This document shows positions 1-12,211 of a stretch of 64,000 nt of DNA, piece after piece. This DNA comes from Camillea tinctor (Eukaryota > Ascomycota > Sordariomycetes > Xylariales > Xylariaceae): positions 1 to 64,000 of the forward strand of contig MU394148.1 of assembly GCA_022578605.1 (NCBI GenBank), in the 5' to 3' direction. Under the pieces are notes generated by a model. The model had not been told where the DNA came from. It did not search any database and saw nothing but the letters and a program-made list of their open reading frames with translations. The stretch's first letter is position 1; every line of letters begins with the position of its first letter. Made by a program: the position numbers and the translations under genes.

Positions 1-3000
1 TTAAATTTATTTAATATTAATTTAAAACAGTTTAAAAAAAATTTTAAAAATTTATTTGTTAATAAAAAAGCTTAAGTAAACTAAGTAAAATTGTTAATAA
101 ATATAGTTTAATATTTTTTTTTTAATTTTTATAATAAAAAAAAACTAGTTATATTAATATAAATTTATTTTATTAATTTAATACTTTTTTATATAATACT
201 TTTATATAAGCATTATTATAAATAACTTATAATATATTTATTATAAAAGCAAACTTTTTTTTATAAGGTAATATTAGTAAATATAAATAATAGCTTTTAA
301 AAGCTTTAATTTTTTAAATAGTTTATTTTTTTGTGTTATAAATATATATAAAAGTAGCTAATTAAATAAAAAGTATATATTATAACTTAAAGTATTTTTT
401 TCGGTATAAGTTAATTTAAAACATATAAGCTATTTTGTTAAATATACTAAAAAACTATTTTATTTTTTATATAGCATATAGTTTTATATTTATTAGTAAT
501 TATAATAAAAATTTTTTTTATTATAATTAAAAAAAAATAAAGTTAATGCTTACGTTAAAAACGTATAAAGTATTAAAAATAAAAATATAAACTTATTTTT
601 TATTTATTAATATATAAACTTTTTTAATGTTAATGCTTAATATAAATATAAGTTTTTTATTAATGCTATTTATAAATAAATTTTTATAAAGTTATAAAGT
701 TATAAAGTTTTTTTAATAGTAAAATATAAAATTAATAGTTTTTAAATCGAAAAATATAGCGTTTTGTATAATAACTGCATAAAAAGCTATTTTTATTTTT
801 AAAATTTTTTATAAAGTATTATTAATAGTAAATATAATAAAAAAGCAAAAAAATAATTAAAAAAAGTTATTAATTAAATAAATAATAATAAAAAGTTTAA
901 TATTAAGCTTTAAAATATTTTTTAATGCTATATTAATAAATTTTTACTTATTATTATCGTATTAAAATAAAGTTTAAGTTAAAGTAATTAAAGCTGCTAT
1001 AAAAAGTGCTATAATAAAGTTTTTATTATTATTATTAAATTTATTATTATTTTTTTGCTTTTTATTTTTAATAGCTTTTTATTAGTTTTTTTTTTTAACT
1101 TAACTATTTTGCTTTTTAATAGTTTTTTTAATAACTTTATTTTTTTTATTATTATTATTAACTTTACTATTATTATTATTATTATTAGTTTAATAAATAA
1201 ACTTAGCTTTTTTAAAATATTATTAATAGCAATATTTATTTTTATAGCGTTTATAAATATAGTACTTAGCATTAAAGTTATGTTTATTATTAGTTTTAAT
1301 AAGCATAATAACTTTTTTTTTATTATTATTTTATAGTTTAATGTTTTATTTTTTTTTTTAATTATTATTAATATAGTTTTTAGCATAATACTTAATATTA
1401 TAATATTGCTAATAGTAGTAAAAAAAAAGTTATTATGTTAAAAAAATGCAGTAAAAAAAGTACTATATTTATTGCTTAACTTTATTAAAAAAAAGTAAAT
1501 AATATAAAAAATAAATATATTTAACTTATTATTAATGCTTAAAAACTTAAGCTTAATAATAGTTTATTATAATTATTTAGCAAATTAAACTATATTATTA
1601 TTATATTTAGTTAATATTAAATTAAAAAGCTTTTTAAAATATATTTTAAAAATAGCGTTATTAATAAAATAAAAGCGTATAATAAATGCTTTAAGTATTA
1701 ATAAAATAATATATTTAAAGTTTTTTTTAAAGTTAAAATTAATAATTATAAAAAATGTTTAAATAATATAGCTTAAACATTATAAAATAATAATATTATA
1801 TATTTTAAATTAAATATTATATTAGTTATTAATAGCAATAAGTTTAATAACTATAAAAAAAGTAATATAAAAAATTTAAAGCATTTTTAAGTTATATTAA
1901 AAGTTTTATTTAATATAAATTTAATTTTTTTATTAAAAATAAGCTATTTATTAACATTAATTAACTTTAAAATAGCGTTAAAGTTATTTTTTATTATTTT
2001 AATTATTATAGTTTTAATAGTAAAATTTTTTTTAATTTTTAATAGTAAATTAATATATAATAGCTATAAATATAGCAAAATTTAATTTTTATTATAAAGT
2101 AAACTATATTTATTAAAAAGCTTTTAAGTTTTTTTTTTATTTAGCTATTTTTAAAACTATTTTATAAGCTTTACATTTTTTTTTAATAGTTATTTTAGTA
2201 CGTTTTTTGCTATATAAAGTTTTTTATAAAGTTTTTTAAAATAATAATAAAAAAAAAAAATATATATAAGTTTTTTTCGAAAAAAATAATAATAAGTATA
2301 AAAGCAAGTATATTATATAAAAGCTTTTAAAAATTTTTAAAAAATATATATACTTTTAAAAAATCGTTATTATTATTAAAGTTTAATAAAATTTTAATAA
2401 ATAATATAATTTTAAAACTTTAAATATTATAATTTTAATTAAAAAATAATAATAGTTTAAAGCTTATAATTTACTTTAATAACGTAAGTAAAAGTATTAA
2501 AATTAATAATAATAAACTTAATAGTTTAAAATTATTACTTAAAAATTTATTGCTAAATAATACGTTTAATTATGCTATTTTTAAAAAATAAAAAAATATA
2601 AAAAATTTATTAAAATTAATAAAGCAAAAAAAAATTACTTTTATTAATAAGTAAAAATAAAAATTATAATTTTTTTTTTTAAAATATTTTAAATTAATAA
2701 AGTTATTATTATAATTAACGTAAAATTTATAATTTTAAAAATAAAAATAATAGTTTTTAAATATAAAATTTTTTTCGTTTATATATTATTATAAAAATAA
2801 AAAAAAAGTAAAATAGTTATAATAATTACTATAACTTTTTTATTAATTTTTATTATAATTAATAATTTAATTATTTGCTTATTATTAAATTTTTTATAAT
2901 AAAATTAATAATTAATTTATTAATTTTAATAAATTTTTTTTAAAAAAAAAGCTTAAACTATATTATAATAGTTAATAAAGTTTTTTAAAATTAATATATA

Positions 3001-3465
3001 AAAGTATTAAAGCTTTATAATTTTAAATAAAGCATTAGCGTTTTAAAATATTAAATAAAGCTGTTTTAAATTTATATTTAAAAATTTTAAAAACTTTAAT
3101 AATTTTAACTATTAAGTAAAGCTTTTTTAATATATTTTAAACATTATAAAGTATATATTTATTAATTTAAGTACTAATTTATTAAGTATTATTTATTTTA
3201 TAAAGTAATTTAATAAAAAGTAGCTTTTTTTAAATAAAAAGTTAATAGCTTTTTTTAAAGTAAAAAAAGTTTTTTTAAATAAAAGTTAATATTTTAACAG
3301 CATTTTTACGCAATATAAGCTTATATAAAAGTTTTAACGAAAAAATTCAATTAAGCTGCGTTATGTTAACTAAGCTTATAACTTATTAAAGTAAAATAAT
3401 AAGTAAAAAAAAAAATAAAGTATATTAGTTTAAAAAAAAGTTTAAAAAAAAGCAAAAGCCTAATA
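1..3465. repeat. Extreme AT-rich island, gene-free
   Basis: About 3.5 kb made almost only of A and T, ending abruptly near 3465 where normal composition begins. Open frames inside it are low-complexity Ile/Lys/Leu/Phe strings and are not genes. Residual C occurs almost only after A or G, or in TCG; TC (outside TCG) and CC, with the complements GA and GG, are nearly absent. GCA and some ACA survive, which is not the classical CpA-to-TpA RIP outcome. There is no TTAGGG telomere repeat. It is probably a hypermutated ancient repeat or heterochromatic block. The original element cannot be recognised. Confidence 0.85.
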
Positions 3466-3896
3466 TATATGTACATATAATAGTAGTGTAATACCGTAAA
3501 GTAAGGTAGTAACCCCATATTCCAACATATTCTACCATACAATTCGGAATTCTTACCCTAAGAAAACGCACTGTTTTGATAATAGAAAAATGGTATCATA
3601 GTAGATACAGTTTCTTAGGTAAATCAATGTCTCATCTCTAACCATATGAGTATGTAACTAGAGGCACTTTAAACCTGGCTTTATTACCACCAAGCTCTGT
3701 GATTGACACTCCCGCGATATGTAGAAGCTAGACCATAGATTTGTGTATACTGGTAAGGAGGCTTGCTCTCAAACAAGAAAATCGGATACATAAGAACTTA
3801 TTTTCAACCCTAATGAACACCTTAAACGATGATGGATATGATGCTAAGTTATACCGTAGAGGGCTAAGGAATTATAATACTGCCATAAAATACTTC

Positions 3897-3977
3897 TGTT
3901 ACGACTCAGCCAGGGAGCTGGGTAGCATACATAGTATAGAATTGGGATATAATGTGTTGTCCACGCCTATTGTAACA
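3897..3977 (+). mobile_element. Decayed solo-LTR-like element, internally deleted
   Basis: Begins TGTTACG and ends TTGTAACA. It shares the CAGCCAGGG block and the ATAGAATTGGGA block with the 122-124 bp copies at 35470, 37036 and 59769, but is only 81 bp, so roughly 40 bp of the middle is missing. Flanks are ACTTC on the left and ACTTG on the right, a 4-of-5 match to a target duplication. It is the most diverged of the four copies. Confidence 0.55.
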
Positions 3978-6900
3978 ACTTGATAGTAAACCTAAGGGGG
4001 CATGGCAAATAATTGGAGCTAAAAATGACATGAAAATATGCACTGCTAATAAGTCGAATGTTTTTTTTTTTTTTTTTGCTTTAGTGAAGAGACTGGGATA
4101 TGTATGCGCATATAGAATGCAAGCAGACAGTACTAACGGTTGTCACAATATCTCTCTATGTAATATAGCTAGTTGCTGTGTGGTAGATTGACTAGGAATA
4201 AAATCCTATGCATACACGACTACCGGATGAAACGAACTGTTTCTCTGTGCTCCTCGGCTCCAACTTTAGGTTTACAACCTTTGCCTTATCTACACCGCAA
4301 CTCACAGGGGGGTTCCGGAAGCGTGGATCGTGATCGTTTGTGGATTTGAATCTCGAGCTATTTTATGGACGATAGTACTTCTCCCCTTCCCCTACTGAGT
4401 TCAGGGGTTTCGTTTATGTGTGTCGTGATTAGTGACTACCTATATAGGAAAGGATGGCCAAACAATTGTTGGCTCAAGGGAACGAGAATTACACGGCCTA
4501 GGTTAAGTGCTATAAAGTTCTACGAGGAAATGATCTCTTTTTGGCCCCCGGAATACTGCCCTTGTCGTTGATACGTCGTCCTGCTTCCTCATCCATGGGG
4601 TTGCAATGCTTAGTAATTAAATAATCAAAGTACCAGAACATAAAGTCACCCATCCCGTTTCTGGATGTATAAGCTAACCCGAGTCGTGATGGTGTCTAGT
4701 GGGCCAAAAAGGAAGTATTGGAAATACATAAATGTCTTTTCTAACAAATAAGACTTGTCACAGCTGTGGTTGCAGCAAAGGAATGCTGGGAACTTTCTAT
4801 TAGACTTTCTAATAAGAGAATATCGATGCGACGTATAGTAGTATAAGAATCCTAAAGCGGCGAGGAGCTACACATACGACAACCTTTGGGCGGGAATAGG
4901 TAGGGGTTCTTGTGTATGTAGGCATCTAGACAGCACTGAAGTGCAGTTTGTTCCATTTTTTTTGGTCCCTCGTATTTACCGCATGCTAATCCAAAGCCGT
5001 ATTCTTCTCGAGAATATACCCTATGTGATGGGATGCAGCTGTTGTGACTAGGATCCTATTTAGTCTTTTTTAAATTGCTTGCAAATGTTTTTTCTTCTCA
5101 CATCGTTATGAGCTGTGCTCCCTAAACAATCTCGGTAGTTTCACTGAGGAGGATGAGTAAACCCGTCCTGTACCCAGCCGTGACAGACTCTAAAAGGAAC
5201 TTGGCGAGTTGTCGGTGCGGATCGATCTTGAGGTAATAGCCAAATGATCCTAGATTTAGTTGCGGTGGTAGGAATAGGTAGTATGACGACGTCGCTCCTA
5301 CCAGTGCGGGCCGCCCTCTGGTATAGTACAGAATTATTGATGTGACTCCGTAGGTTATGTCCATTGTCCCCTCTGTATGTGAATCTAGATAAAATAAAGC
5401 TTAACCGGACATCTAGTTTAATTGTCTTAGAAAAGAAATATGGGCTATGTTCCCTACGCAATCACAAAATAGTTTACCGCTCCGGCTATAGCTGTATTTG
5501 TTTCGAGTCTGACCTACCTACAAGCTCCCTATTTGCCTAAACTAGGTCGTATTATAAGATAGCATACAGGTTAGTTCATGATAGAAGCCATTTAATCATG
5601 GTACATAAGGAATATGCCGTAGTCTAGATAAACATCTAGGTACTACACCTTAAAGATACGATTCTCGCGGTTTCTTTCCCAAATTCTAAACCATATATAC
5701 CTTTTCTCTTTAAGCTCCGTGTTAGTGGGACGGTTTCTGTCATTTTTTGTTATTCAAACCCTAGTGACGCTTCAACCCGAAATGGGATTGAGGTTCCAGA
5801 AAGCTTTCGACTATGCGATTCCAATCACTAGATTTCCATGCACGAAATAATAGTTACATATAAATGAGACTATTGAGTTATTCGGAAAAAAAAAAGCGGC
5901 AACCAAAGTTCCTTTTTTTGAACTGGATACACAGATACAGTACTGGATGTGACGAATGTTTACTTATTCGGAGGCCTGTGATAGTAATTTCATAGAGCTC
6001 CCCTAATTGATCGGCGACTCGGAATTGAGTGATGGTGATGAAGTTGATAACTGGGCCCTGCAAGTACATTACCGAGAACGAGGTGGCTACACTAGAAGGG
6101 GTAGTGATGGTGGCGGTGGCCGTCCTGTCCAGGACCGTTCTAGAACTTCCTGTAAAGTGGCTTGAATTTTAAGTTGGATACTTTCACACTGGATCTACAA
6201 GCACCGACGTATAAATCAGTTCATCAAAGAGTCCTTGTGAGATGACGTGGTGGGAGAGATCGTTTTCCCACAGCCCTGTGGATGTAAATACTTGGCATAT
6301 GTGGAGGTGCTAACCTCAACCCCAGCCTATACTCTAGGTATTATATGTGGACCCGTTCCTGGGTACGCTCTCCAGGTGGTTGTATTGGGTGTTGCGCGTA
6401 TCTCAAGAGATGAGGAATTTTCAAATACACTACCTAGGTATCTAGGTAGGTTATGTAATATTAGCTGCGAGCTCCTATGTTGATATAGACAGTAGATGTA
6501 AAGAGCATAGACATGCTAGTAGAACTATAGATGGATTTAGGAGATCCTGCCTGTATCGCTGGTAGTGTTTCCATTACCTAGGTGTACTGTATCCATTCCT
6601 AAGATATGCTATGGCCACCGAGTTGCCTGAGGTAGAACGTACCAACAAGTGAGCGTCACGGTACGGCTACGGGTTGATACCATACTGACGCGAGTGGATG
6701 ATATAGATCTATCACGATGCTTATAGGTGGTGTATTTATTATGTTATATGTTCAATATTCAATCACATCGGACGTTATAGAGGGACTGGAAAATTCTAGG
6801 GACTAGAAAGAAAAGGTATATGCCGACGTTTCTATCTGTTGCATTTGCCCCATCATAAACACAAAAAGAATAAGATAAGTTACTGGAACTATATGATCTG

Positions 6901-9900
6901 CATTGTTATACTGTCAATGCCGGGTTTCCGTGAAGAAGTTCATAGACAACCCCTTTAACTTCCTAGGCGAAGCTTCCGGCATTGTTCATACGAGGCTATC
7001 GAATCATATTATAGGATCCCGGACAAACTTTTATAACTTGATTGGTCAGAATATGAAACCCTTAAAAAGCTAATGCTAGTGTATAATAGACTCTCTACAT
7101 ACTAGCTTACCGTATAGTCGAGTAAGAGTCACCTAACTACCCAGGGAGGTGGTTAACTAGCTGTGTTTTCTGGTTGATGTTGAACATTCGGCACTCCCGT
7201 CTGCTGACTCACCTTCCTTTCCCGTTTTCTATATCAAGTTATGCCTCAAATTACCGCTTTAATATTGTGAACGCATTGTCCTCTATCTGCATAAATATTA
7301 ATGATGCTTTTGGAAATAAGGTTGTTGAAGATTCAGACTATAAACGGGGCACTGGGAAATTGCCCGCAATTCGGAGCCCGCTCCGCGCAACACAACATAA
7401 CATTATCTATTCACCCTTTCAATCTGGCTATATACTGCGTTAGCCAGGGGGGTGTTTCTTGAGTAGCTTTATTCGCATCGTTGCTCGTTGTTGCTTTCCA
7501 TCTCATAATAGCATAATGAAAACTTTCATTTCAAAAGCCTTGTTTCCGGCTAAACCATCCTGCGTGACTACGTGTATTGTCTCCGCGGTGTAATAACTCA
7601 GGGGGAACGATAAACACTCCTTGAGGATGCTTCCTTTCGTTTTTTTCTTCTTCGAAGCTGTAGTGTACGCCAATCCTCGCCTGTTCGTCCCACATTGACC
7701 TACACCCTGATCTACTTTGAGCTACCCTTGACATCCCCTGGGCCTATCTTGGCCAGTCTTGGCTGGTCCTGTTCCTACATGACGTATAAATTTACTGGCA
7801 TAAGGTCCACAAATTATAGTAAAGATGGCTCACCTTGATCCTTATTAGGCGTTCGCTGGCTGTGCCCCTACCCAGTAGATAAAGGAGAAGTAAAAAAAAA
7901 AACAGATTATGGCTGAGATTCCGTATTGAATAGGGAGGCTTACCCATTTCCTCGCTTCAGGAGGCTTGGACGGTCAAATCCTTCTCCTACTCCAGTTTGG
8001 AAGCAACACAATATTTACATGTAGTGGGTCATCCATATTCAGTACTGGAACCTCATGAGTCGATACCGGGGGTCCAAAAACGGTTGTACCAACTTTCACC
8101 GTGAACGGAACTGGGCTAGTTCGATGGATTATGTAACGATATTCTACAACCAGCAGTATCATTCAAACAGGGGATCTATACTCACTATGCCCCAGTTCAT
8201 GTGCATCTCGACTTATGCCACATCCAGGGTCAATAACAGAGCAATACACGGCCCGTGCATCCCTGGCTTCCGGAACATAACTCAATTTACAATAAGACGA
8301 AAATTTTCTTCTTCGGAAACGTCAACTCGATCCCAAGAGAAAGTATCTACTGTATCCGGGGATAATGTCGGATATCGCGCAAGGATATCGGCTGAGACGA
8401 GGCGGGCTGCTCACCGACCATGTTCACCAACATAGACCTTCTCAGCAGCCCACTTGCTCCATACCATGTTGGCCAGAACTCTCAGGGTCGGATGATCGCT
8501 TCGTTTTCCGGTGCCCAGTAATGACAACGAAGGAATTGCGTCACTAGGTTAGCCTCGTATTCACATGAAGGGGTGAGCCAGAAAAAAAAAAGTAAATAAC
8601 GAGAATAACAGAGTAAAAAAAAGGAAGGGGAAACCAAAGATCAAAGAAACAGAATGCAGTTTACCCGTCCAATACGCATAGTTATCGGCACTGAGCAAAT
8701 AGATGCGATATCCGTGTATCTTCCTATCTAGATGCTTTCAGGGTTCCAAGTCTAGGCAGGAATTGGGACCTAGCCTATACCCATGCCGTGGTTTATTGAT
8801 CTAATTTAGGTTAAAAGGAGGGGGGATTGTGAATGGGATTGTGAAAATGGACGAATAGAACGGAAACCGAAAAGCGAAAAGCATCTTTCTACCCCTATGT
8901 GACGTCAGCAGCATACTAGCTTGATCACTGAGATGATATAGTATAGGTTAGTGAAGTATAGTGAAGTGTATAGGAATACGCATCTCGAAGAGCATAACAC
9001 TATGTCTCCTCCCACCTCCGGAGGCCTTCTCGGAGCCGACCCCGAAGAATAAACTACACAATGAACTTTACCTACCCACCGAAAATCAACCCAACCCTAC
9101 CCAACCTGCCAACCTCGTCTCCACTCCTTCTCTACTCTTCTCTCTGGGAGGGTACGCGCCGACCCAGGATTTTTATTGGGCGGCCTTGGTAAACAACCAA
9201 TAGGGTATGCGGAAAGTATAAAGGAACGCCGTGGGGATATCTGTATACACTAGAACGACATGAAACAGTACGTATTGGCCGTCTCCCTCCCTTTCTTCTA
9301 GGCCCCCTGTCCTCGCGTATACTGCCAGCATCCCGGAACCAGGGAACCGGCACTGGAACGGTGGACCCGAAGGTGGGGAATCTGGAGAGGCACCGCACAT
9401 CATATCTCGAAAGAACGGCGACCGTTGAGCCACTGGAGCTTACCAGGAACTCTAATAAGTGGGATGATTTTGATGATAGCCAAGCAGCAAATGTGCCTTT
9501 CTGCAAGCTTGAGCTGTTCTGCTAACCAAACCTACCACAGGCGGGAACCCTGGCCTATCCGTTGGATCTGCCTTTTTGGTTCGGTTGCTTCCAATGAAGA
9601 TATGACCGTAATACCTATAGTATGATTGAGGAAAATAGTGAAGAATAAAAAACAAAAGTATTTCACGGCATGCTTTTTGACTAATGATCACTATGTAGTG
9701 GTAAGAAGAACAATTAGTCTACTCGGTTTAGAATGTTAATCGTTTTCTTTCCTTTCCCTCTTCACGATTCCGCCGTTATCATGGTCTGTGTCAACGTAGC
9801 ATGTTATAGGATGCTGACGCCAAGTGCCGAAATTTTCCTTCCCATTTAGCTTATAAAATTAACAGACTGGAATATTACATGAACAGAATCCTCAGTCACT

Positions 9901-10744
9901 ACGCCTCTTAAATTGGAAATTAAAAGAGAAAGGTGAAGAAAATGCCCCGGTTATGACCGAACAACACTTTTTTGTGTACCTAGTACGGAGTAGTATCAGT
10001 GGCAGTATTTGTGTATAGAGATGTTGATAGTGGAGCCATTTAGTGAAGGATGGAGACAGTGGCATTTTACCGTTTTTATCAATGTACGGAGGTCCCTACC
10101 AAAATCCATAATAATAAGACGCTAAAAAGCTTTATCGATAATAGCCGTTACTAGCTATAAGCACGAAAAACTATAGTGAGCTGCTGTCAGCAGCCGTGAG
10201 CAGCCGTGTGACACCTGTCACTCAGACGCCAAGACTTCAGGTGAACAAGGGGGGGTGGCAACGTTTTTTGGGAGGGTCCTCCGTATTTTACGGTTACACC
10301 CAAACTGGCTCGGAGGCGAGAGGGAAAAGGAAAAGGATCCTGGTAGCGATGTCAATACAGCAGCTTGCAGGCCGATCATCTTGTTCCAATCGGGCGTTCC
10401 TGGTAAGGATCCTCTGTAAGTTCACCTGATGGATACACACATAGGCGAGCCGGAACGTCTTGACGTTCTTGGCTCGTTCTCGAAAAAAAGGGTTCGATGT
10501 TATGGTACTGGGGCCAGCGGATGTAGGTAGTGTATCCAGACCTTGGCGACAATATGTGGTTGACTATGCGGTGTATTGGTCCAAACGCCTTAAGGTCCTT
10601 GCATAACCCTCCCCGGTTATCAGCAATAACGTTATACAGAGTAAAATTGAGGTTTTCAGGTCCGGATATAGCCCTGGGATCAAGGGTCTGGAAGTGGAGT
10701 ATCAACGGCGACATCTCCTATGCATCTCATACCCGTCGAGAGGG

Positions 10745-10750
10745 TATATA
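10745..10750 (+). promoter_or_regulatory. Possible TATA box upstream of the acyltransferase
   Basis: TATATA about 125 bp before the ATG at 10876, followed by a C/T-rich stretch up to the start codon. Position and context suit a fungal core promoter, but a TATA-like hexamer is weak evidence alone. Confidence 0.3.
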
Positions 10751-10875
10751 GGACTCGACGATGCCCTTGAGTTGGACAGGAATTCAGTCCTCAGCTTCAT
10801 CCCTCACAAAGCCAACAGCCCCCCATCTAATACACTCTACTCAGTCGCCTACCTATACCACTGACTGACGAAAAG

Positions 10876-12211
10876 ATGAACGGCACCACGGAATCGCTCC
10901 TCGGGAGCATGTACAGCAACAGCCTCCTCCACAGGATGCTCGACCCGACACCTTATTATCCTTCACTTGAAGAGCGTGTACCCATCGCCTTCGTCCACCG
11001 ATATTTCCCCTGGGTAGTATCTATAACAGCGCAATACCTGGGTCTTGGCCCTATCACGACAGCCGTAGCCGTCTCCCTACATATCCTGCTCATGCTACAG
11101 CGACCGTTCTACACCACCGGCGCCAACTTCGGCGACTACGCCAGTACGGCACTAGATCTGTGGCTAACCTCCCGCCTGGTCGACTTCTACTTCCACCCGC
11201 CGCGTTACATGGGCAGGCCTGGTTCGGAGACGTACAAGAAGGGCGGCGTTGCTCACAAGGACCTCAAGACGTGGAAAGAGAAGCTGGCCTTTGCACTGCG
11301 CCTGCAGTTCACTCCTCGCGGCGTCGGTTGGGACTGGCAGGTTAAGGGTATCGTCGAGCATCATGATGTTAAGCTTACCCGCGCCGAGTTCTTGGCTAAG
11401 CGCTTCATCTGCCTTATCTACCACCTCATCATGCAGGATCTGGCCATCTACGGGCTCGAGTTTTGCTGGACCGTTCAGCCAGCCGTTGAGTCCGCTGCCG
11501 CTTTGAACGCTGTTTGGTTTGGCATCTGCTGGTTCGGTGGAATGACTCTCTACCAGGGATTCGGTATCTGGGACAATGGTGTGTCCTTCATGACCGTGCT
11601 CATTGGCCTCTGCGACACTTGGGAGTGGCCCCCCATTCTAGGCACTCTAGAGTCTTGCTGGAGCGTTCGCCAGTTCTGGGGTGAATCTTACCACCAGATG
11701 TTGCGTCGAGTAAGTTACCTTAAAGATAAAACTATTAGAAGGCTAGTTCACTAATTTTTTCTCTTTTCATCTACAGACTTTCCAGACTCCTGGCCGCAAG
11801 CTTAACGCTTTCCTCGGGCTTAAGAACGGCACTCTGGCTTCGCGGTATCTGCAGCTCTACGTCGCCTTCGCTCTCAGCAGCGTGCTCCACCTCTGGGGGC
11901 GTTTCAGCTTCGCGAGACATGAGAGTGGAGAGTTCCGGTTCTTCATGCTCCAAGCCGTGGTTATTACCATCGAGGACTTCCTGCGGTGGATGTGGGCCGG
12001 CGTTGTTGGTCCCAAGGAGCAGCGGTCTCAGGGCCTGAAGCTTTTCGAGCGCATCGTGGGATACATCTGGACCATTGCTGCTTTCACCTATACCATGGGG
12101 CCCTTTGCTCAGCAGATGCGGGCGATCGACATTGTCGGCTACGGAACGCCTGACGAGCATGTTGTCCGAGCGATTGCCCAGCGACACGCAATGGACTATC
12201 TTTATGGCTAA
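10876..12211 (+). CDS. Wax-synthase-domain (MBOAT-like) membrane acyltransferase
   Basis: Two exons, 10876-11709 and 11777-12211, give 422 residues. The intron 11710-11776 has GTAAGT, a CTAAT branch-like site and CTACAG, and joins in phase 0. Several hydrophobic stretches (around 40-75, 165-225 and 300-330) indicate a polytopic membrane protein. Residues about 259-278 carry the WSVRQFWGESYHQMLRR block typical of the fungal wax synthase domain, and LSSVLHLWG (His316) matches the likely catalytic His region. The family transfers acyl groups from acyl-CoA to alcohols, and fungal members often decorate secondary metabolites, but no partner genes lie nearby. Substrate unknown. The start has 130 bp of promoter-like sequence and no upstream in-frame ATG. 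Confidence 0.85.

Larger units (their letters stand above)
3466..10875. other. Gene-free spacer (7.4 kb)
   Basis: Normal base composition, but no convincing gene on either strand: open frames are at most about 126 codons, lack recognisable domains and do not join through splice sites. It contains a decayed solo-LTR-like element (3897-3977), a 17-base T run at 4061-4077 and scattered CCTAGG/TACCTAGG palindromes. Around 9165-9225 there are two CCAAT-type motifs followed by TATAAAGG, but no gene follows. It looks like decayed repeat or non-coding DNA bordering the AT island. Confidence 0.6.

Noticed and set aside
1009..1386. Overlapping open frames of about 90-125 codons on both strands in the AT island
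   Set aside because: Translations are Ile/Lys/Leu/Phe low-complexity strings caused by extreme AT content.
4869..4880. Match to the start of fungal 5S rRNA (ACATACGAC)
   Set aside because: The match ends after about nine bases; the rest of the 5S sequence is absent.
5260..5345. Possible fifth LTR-like copy (TATAGTACAGAATTA)
   Set aside because: Only about 15 bases resemble the family; there are no TGTTACG/CGTAACA ends and no duplication.
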